This document shows positions 61,121 to 64,000 of a DNA stretch of 64,000 nucleotides, one piece after another. Every line of letters starts with the position of its first letter. Positions within the stretch are counted from its first letter, which is position 1. Made by a program: the position numbers and the translations under genes. Below the pieces are notes generated by a model, which was not told the DNA's origin, searched no databases, and saw nothing but the letters and a program-made list of their open reading frames with translations. This DNA is from Cyprinodon diabolis (taxonomy: Eukaryota > Chordata > Actinopteri > Cyprinodontiformes > Cyprinodontidae). The DNA lies in contig CM060078.1 of assembly GCA_030533445.1 (NCBI GenBank), forward strand, positions 21,042,591 to 21,106,590, read 5' to 3'.

Positions 61121-63468
61121 GTAGCTTGATGGAGATGACCGTAGATGGCCTTTTTACATTGCAGTGGCATATAGAGAAAGTAATTTTAACAAAAGAAATA
61201 AGTACTGCTCTGAAGAGGTTCTTGGGTAGCTTTTAAAAAAGTCATTTTAAGGACTGTTGATTCATTAATCATTAATTGTCTTAGCTCAATCGCAGACCTT
61301 AGCCAGCTACTGCCTCCCCCCAGCACTGGTGCTCTTTGCCCAGCTTATAAAAGTACTGCAGAATCTGACCATCACCATAGATGGCAGCATTCTAACATTG
61401 TGCTGCAAGTTCGATTTTTGTGAGATCTGAGTTTTCAGTCTCACAACAAATCCATCTTGAAAGACTCCCGCTAATGCGTCCGTCTCATAACCAGCGAGTC
61501 GGACCAATGACATGCCATCTGTGTTTTTTTGGGGCAGGACATGTAGGAATGACGACAGTCAGAAGGGCTTTGCCAGGGCATAACAAACAAGGCAATGCTG
61601 GAGCACTCACCTGTCGATACTGCAATTGACTCGGTTTTAGCTAAAATAGCGACAATTTCTCGTTTCAAAAAAGGAGAAACATAAGCACTTTGTGCATTTG
61701 TAGATTGGAAAAATGTGTCCTTTTTTTGATTTATCAGCTTACTCTGCTGAAACGTCACGATTTGCTGCAACGATTGGCTGAAAGCATCTTATGGAAGGCG
61801 GGTACTAGCTGGCATGTCACCGAATCGGCTCGAAGTATTATACTGAACATCCTTCCTTTTCACGGACAGACTGAACTGCAGCCATCCTAGATTGATAACG
61901 TAGAACTAACCTCAGCTCTACACACCCCAATTTATCACAGACTGTGTAAACTTAACTCCAAACTTTAAGCAACATGGATTCTTTAGGCTTACACAGAAAA
62001 AGCTGGTCAACAGAAATAATAATCTAGGTATAGATGAGGTTTGCTTTTCAAGTTAATGATGTACCCCCAAAGAATGTGTTTGTTGTGTAGAGCCTCTAGA
62101 AACAATTAAATAATGACATCTCTTTAGGAAGATTTAATGTCTGTCTGTCTTAATCTTTCCAACACAGAGTTTAACAAATGAGATGTTTGACTTGCCAAAA
62201 CCGGTACAAGGTCGCTGCACTACCTTATTCCTGATAACCACCTCCTCTTAGGTACTTTCCGTTAACTAGCCTCTCTGCCCTGACCTGTGGCAGTCCTCAG
62301 TCAACGTAAGGCACCACTAAACGGGCTCAGCGCAGCATCTCCATGTATTTTTAATGACCACGCCCGTCATGCTGAAAACCCAGCTTGAATTATGTATGGG
62401 GGATGAATAGGAGAAAAGAGAGGCGGAGAGTAGCGATGGAGGACCCCCGAGTGTTGAACAGAACCAAGGACAATTTCGAAAGACATTGATGGGCGACGGA
62501 AGGGTCGTGGTGGACAAAAATGCTAAAAGACAAAAGCAAAAAGGGATAGAGCAAAAGAGAGGCAAAGAGCAAGAGAGTGAGATGTGTATTTGGGAATAAT
62601 CACAGCTTGGCGAAGAGGAGACTGCGACCTCTCGCCTTCTTCCATCAAACCTTAATTTTATCTCTCCACCTCTTGATCTGACTTCACCCTCAAACCCTTT
62701 CTGCCTCTCCAGGGTTCCCCTTTGCCTCTGTCTCTCTATTTCATCACCTCTATTTCTGTCAAATCATTTTTTTTCTCTGCATCTCCTTGTTCACTATTTT
62801 TGTCTTTCCTTGTGCCTCTTTTATCATCCAATTAGATTGCATTGTCTGTTGGTTCATTTTTGAAACCAATTGATCTGATTTTTTTTTTTTTACATTTTTT
62901 TTATACAGATAATGAGATACAGAATGAGACAATGTTGCTAGAGCCTGAATCCGTTTTATGCAACTTGTCTTCTCCTAAAAGGCTTGTCAGTCTGCAGCTT
63001 TGGCCTCACGCTGTCTTCACTCCTGTGATCTATGGACAGACCCAGCATGCACACAGGTTCGATTTAGTGACATTTTATGAAATTACCTTGTGACAAATGG
63101 AGCAAATGTTTGAAAAAAAAAATGTTGTGTAGTCATCCATACAGGGCACATGCATTTGAGGTCTTCTTTTCCTTTTGCTGTTCTGTGTTTTCTCTTCACT
63201 CAGCCACACATGCAGAAGATGCAGAGCAGTGAGCTGTGCATATAAACGATTCACTGAATGTAAATAAGAGTCTCAGATTCCATAATATAATATGCTTGTC
63301 TCTCAGATATTATTTGTATTTTATGTAATAAAGCAACAAAGTAGTGCCTACTTGGAAATGCAATCACCTGATATATATTTTCCTATATTTTTCCAAGGCA
63401 AACATGAAAAAGAGGTTGACTTGGGTAGATTATACAAAAAGTAGATGTTGTGGATTGCCCCAATGCAG
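61121..63468 (+). other. GRM8 intron, last part
   Basis: No exon was recognised. The part 62240-62500 is fairly GC-balanced, free of repeats and contains TTTTTAATGACCACGCCC; it is a weak candidate for a conserved element. Pyrimidine-rich runs follow at 62640-62830. Confidence 0.6.
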
Positions 63469-63660
63469 GGATTCCCAAAGTCGGTCCTCGAGGGCTGCTG
63501 TCTTGCAGGTTTTAGGTTTCCCTGCTTCAGCACAGCTTATTCTGATGATTGCAGTTCAGCAAAAGCCTGTTAATCAGCAATAAATGAAAACCCGCTGTGC
63601 TGAAGCAGGGAAACCTCTAAAACCTGCAGGACAGCGGTCCTCGAGGTCCAACATCACGGC
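63469..63660. mobile_element. hAT-type MITE with inverted halves
   Basis: The left half (CCTCGAGGGCTGCTGTCTTG, then CAGGTTTTAGGTTTCCCTGC) mirrors the right half (GCAGGGAAACCTCTAAAACC, then TGCAGGACAGCGGTCCTCGA). This is a common fish MITE usually placed with hAT. The right terminus seems diverged or lost. Confidence 0.75.
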
Positions 63661-63669
63661 CGGGGTAAA

Positions 63670-63760
63670 CGATGTAGGGTGCCATGATGCTGTGGGGATG
63701 CTTTCCTTCAGCTGGGAATAGGAAGCCGCACAGCGTTGATAGGTGTTCTGGGAAATATGT
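63670..63760 (-). repeat. Tc1-like relic, reversed
   Basis: 'catgatgctgtggggatgct' and 'tccttcagctggga' follow the reverse strand of the Tc1-like family seen at 39563-40231. It directly abuts the MITE. Confidence 0.55.
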
Positions 63761-64000
63761 TTGTGGATGCAACACACTTTACACTGGGGCATGTTTTCAC
63801 CTCACAGCCGAACAAGTTCTACAGTTGGATGTCATATCAATGTTAAAATATGCAAGTCCAATTTGACCCTAAATTCAGTTGATTTGGAAATTGTTGTTAA
63901 TTGACAATACGTATCCAATCTGAATCTGAAATTGAGTTTGCTTGCATAAAGCAATGAGTAAAAACATAAATAAAAACTCAGAAGCTAGATATAAAAATGT
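63761..64000 (+). other. End of window, GRM8 intron
   Basis: AT-rich sequence with no recognisable feature. The second coding exon of GRM8 has not been reached. Confidence 0.7.

Noticed and set aside
39600..64000. Search for the second coding exon of GRM8
   Set aside because: No translated segment resembles the expected PQISYASTAPELSD block on either strand, so the exon lies outside the window.

Overview
The window is vertebrate nuclear DNA, almost certainly from a teleost fish. It has long AT-rich introns, GT-AG splice sites, two vertebrate genes in conserved order, and many fish-type relics: hAT, pogo, Tc1-like, foldback, tRNA-SINE and LINE. The dispersed repeat seen five times between 34 and 60 kb is of a kind I associate with percomorphs, perhaps cyprinodontiforms; that placement is a weak guess.

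Gene 1 (about 2.95-28.2 kb, + strand) is the orthologue of ZNF800, a C2H2 zinc-finger nuclear protein. I built a ten-exon model (3002-25664; 2,736 nt with the stop; 911 residues) in which every junction keeps frame. One intron has a GC donor. Seven zinc fingers are visible and two are split by introns. The fish protein carries a low-complexity insert with a serine run and five TRK/TRR-type motifs. The 3' UTR runs to a polyadenylation signal near 28.17 kb and may hold its own intron.

Between the genes (28.2-30.5 kb) lie two strong CTCF-like motifs facing away from each other, a layout expected at a domain boundary. Gene 2 (+ strand) is the orthologue of GRM8, a group III metabotropic glutamate receptor. 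Only its first coding exon is present (38985-39527). A TATA box (30513) and a 5' UTR exon with a consensus donor (to 31090) are plausible. From 39528 to the end I see only intron, at least 24.5 kb. ZNF800 followed by GRM8 in the same direction matches human 7q31.

The remaining sequence is mostly intron with transposon relics. They include a 984-bp hAT element with an exact 8-bp target duplication, whose terminal fragment recurs in the ZNF800 3' UTR; a second hAT-like element ending about 50 bp before a ZNF800 exon; a pogo-like element with TA flanks, an internal duplication and a 66-bp tandem repeat; a 356-bp palindrome nested in a Tc1-like relic; a Tc1-like relic starting 36 bp after the GRM8 exon; and antisense LINE fragments. 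I found no rRNA, tRNA gene, CRISPR array, operon or wholly new coding system. The least explained items are the divergent CTCF pair, the GC-AG intron, the fish-specific ZNF800 insert and the perfect short-loop hairpins.
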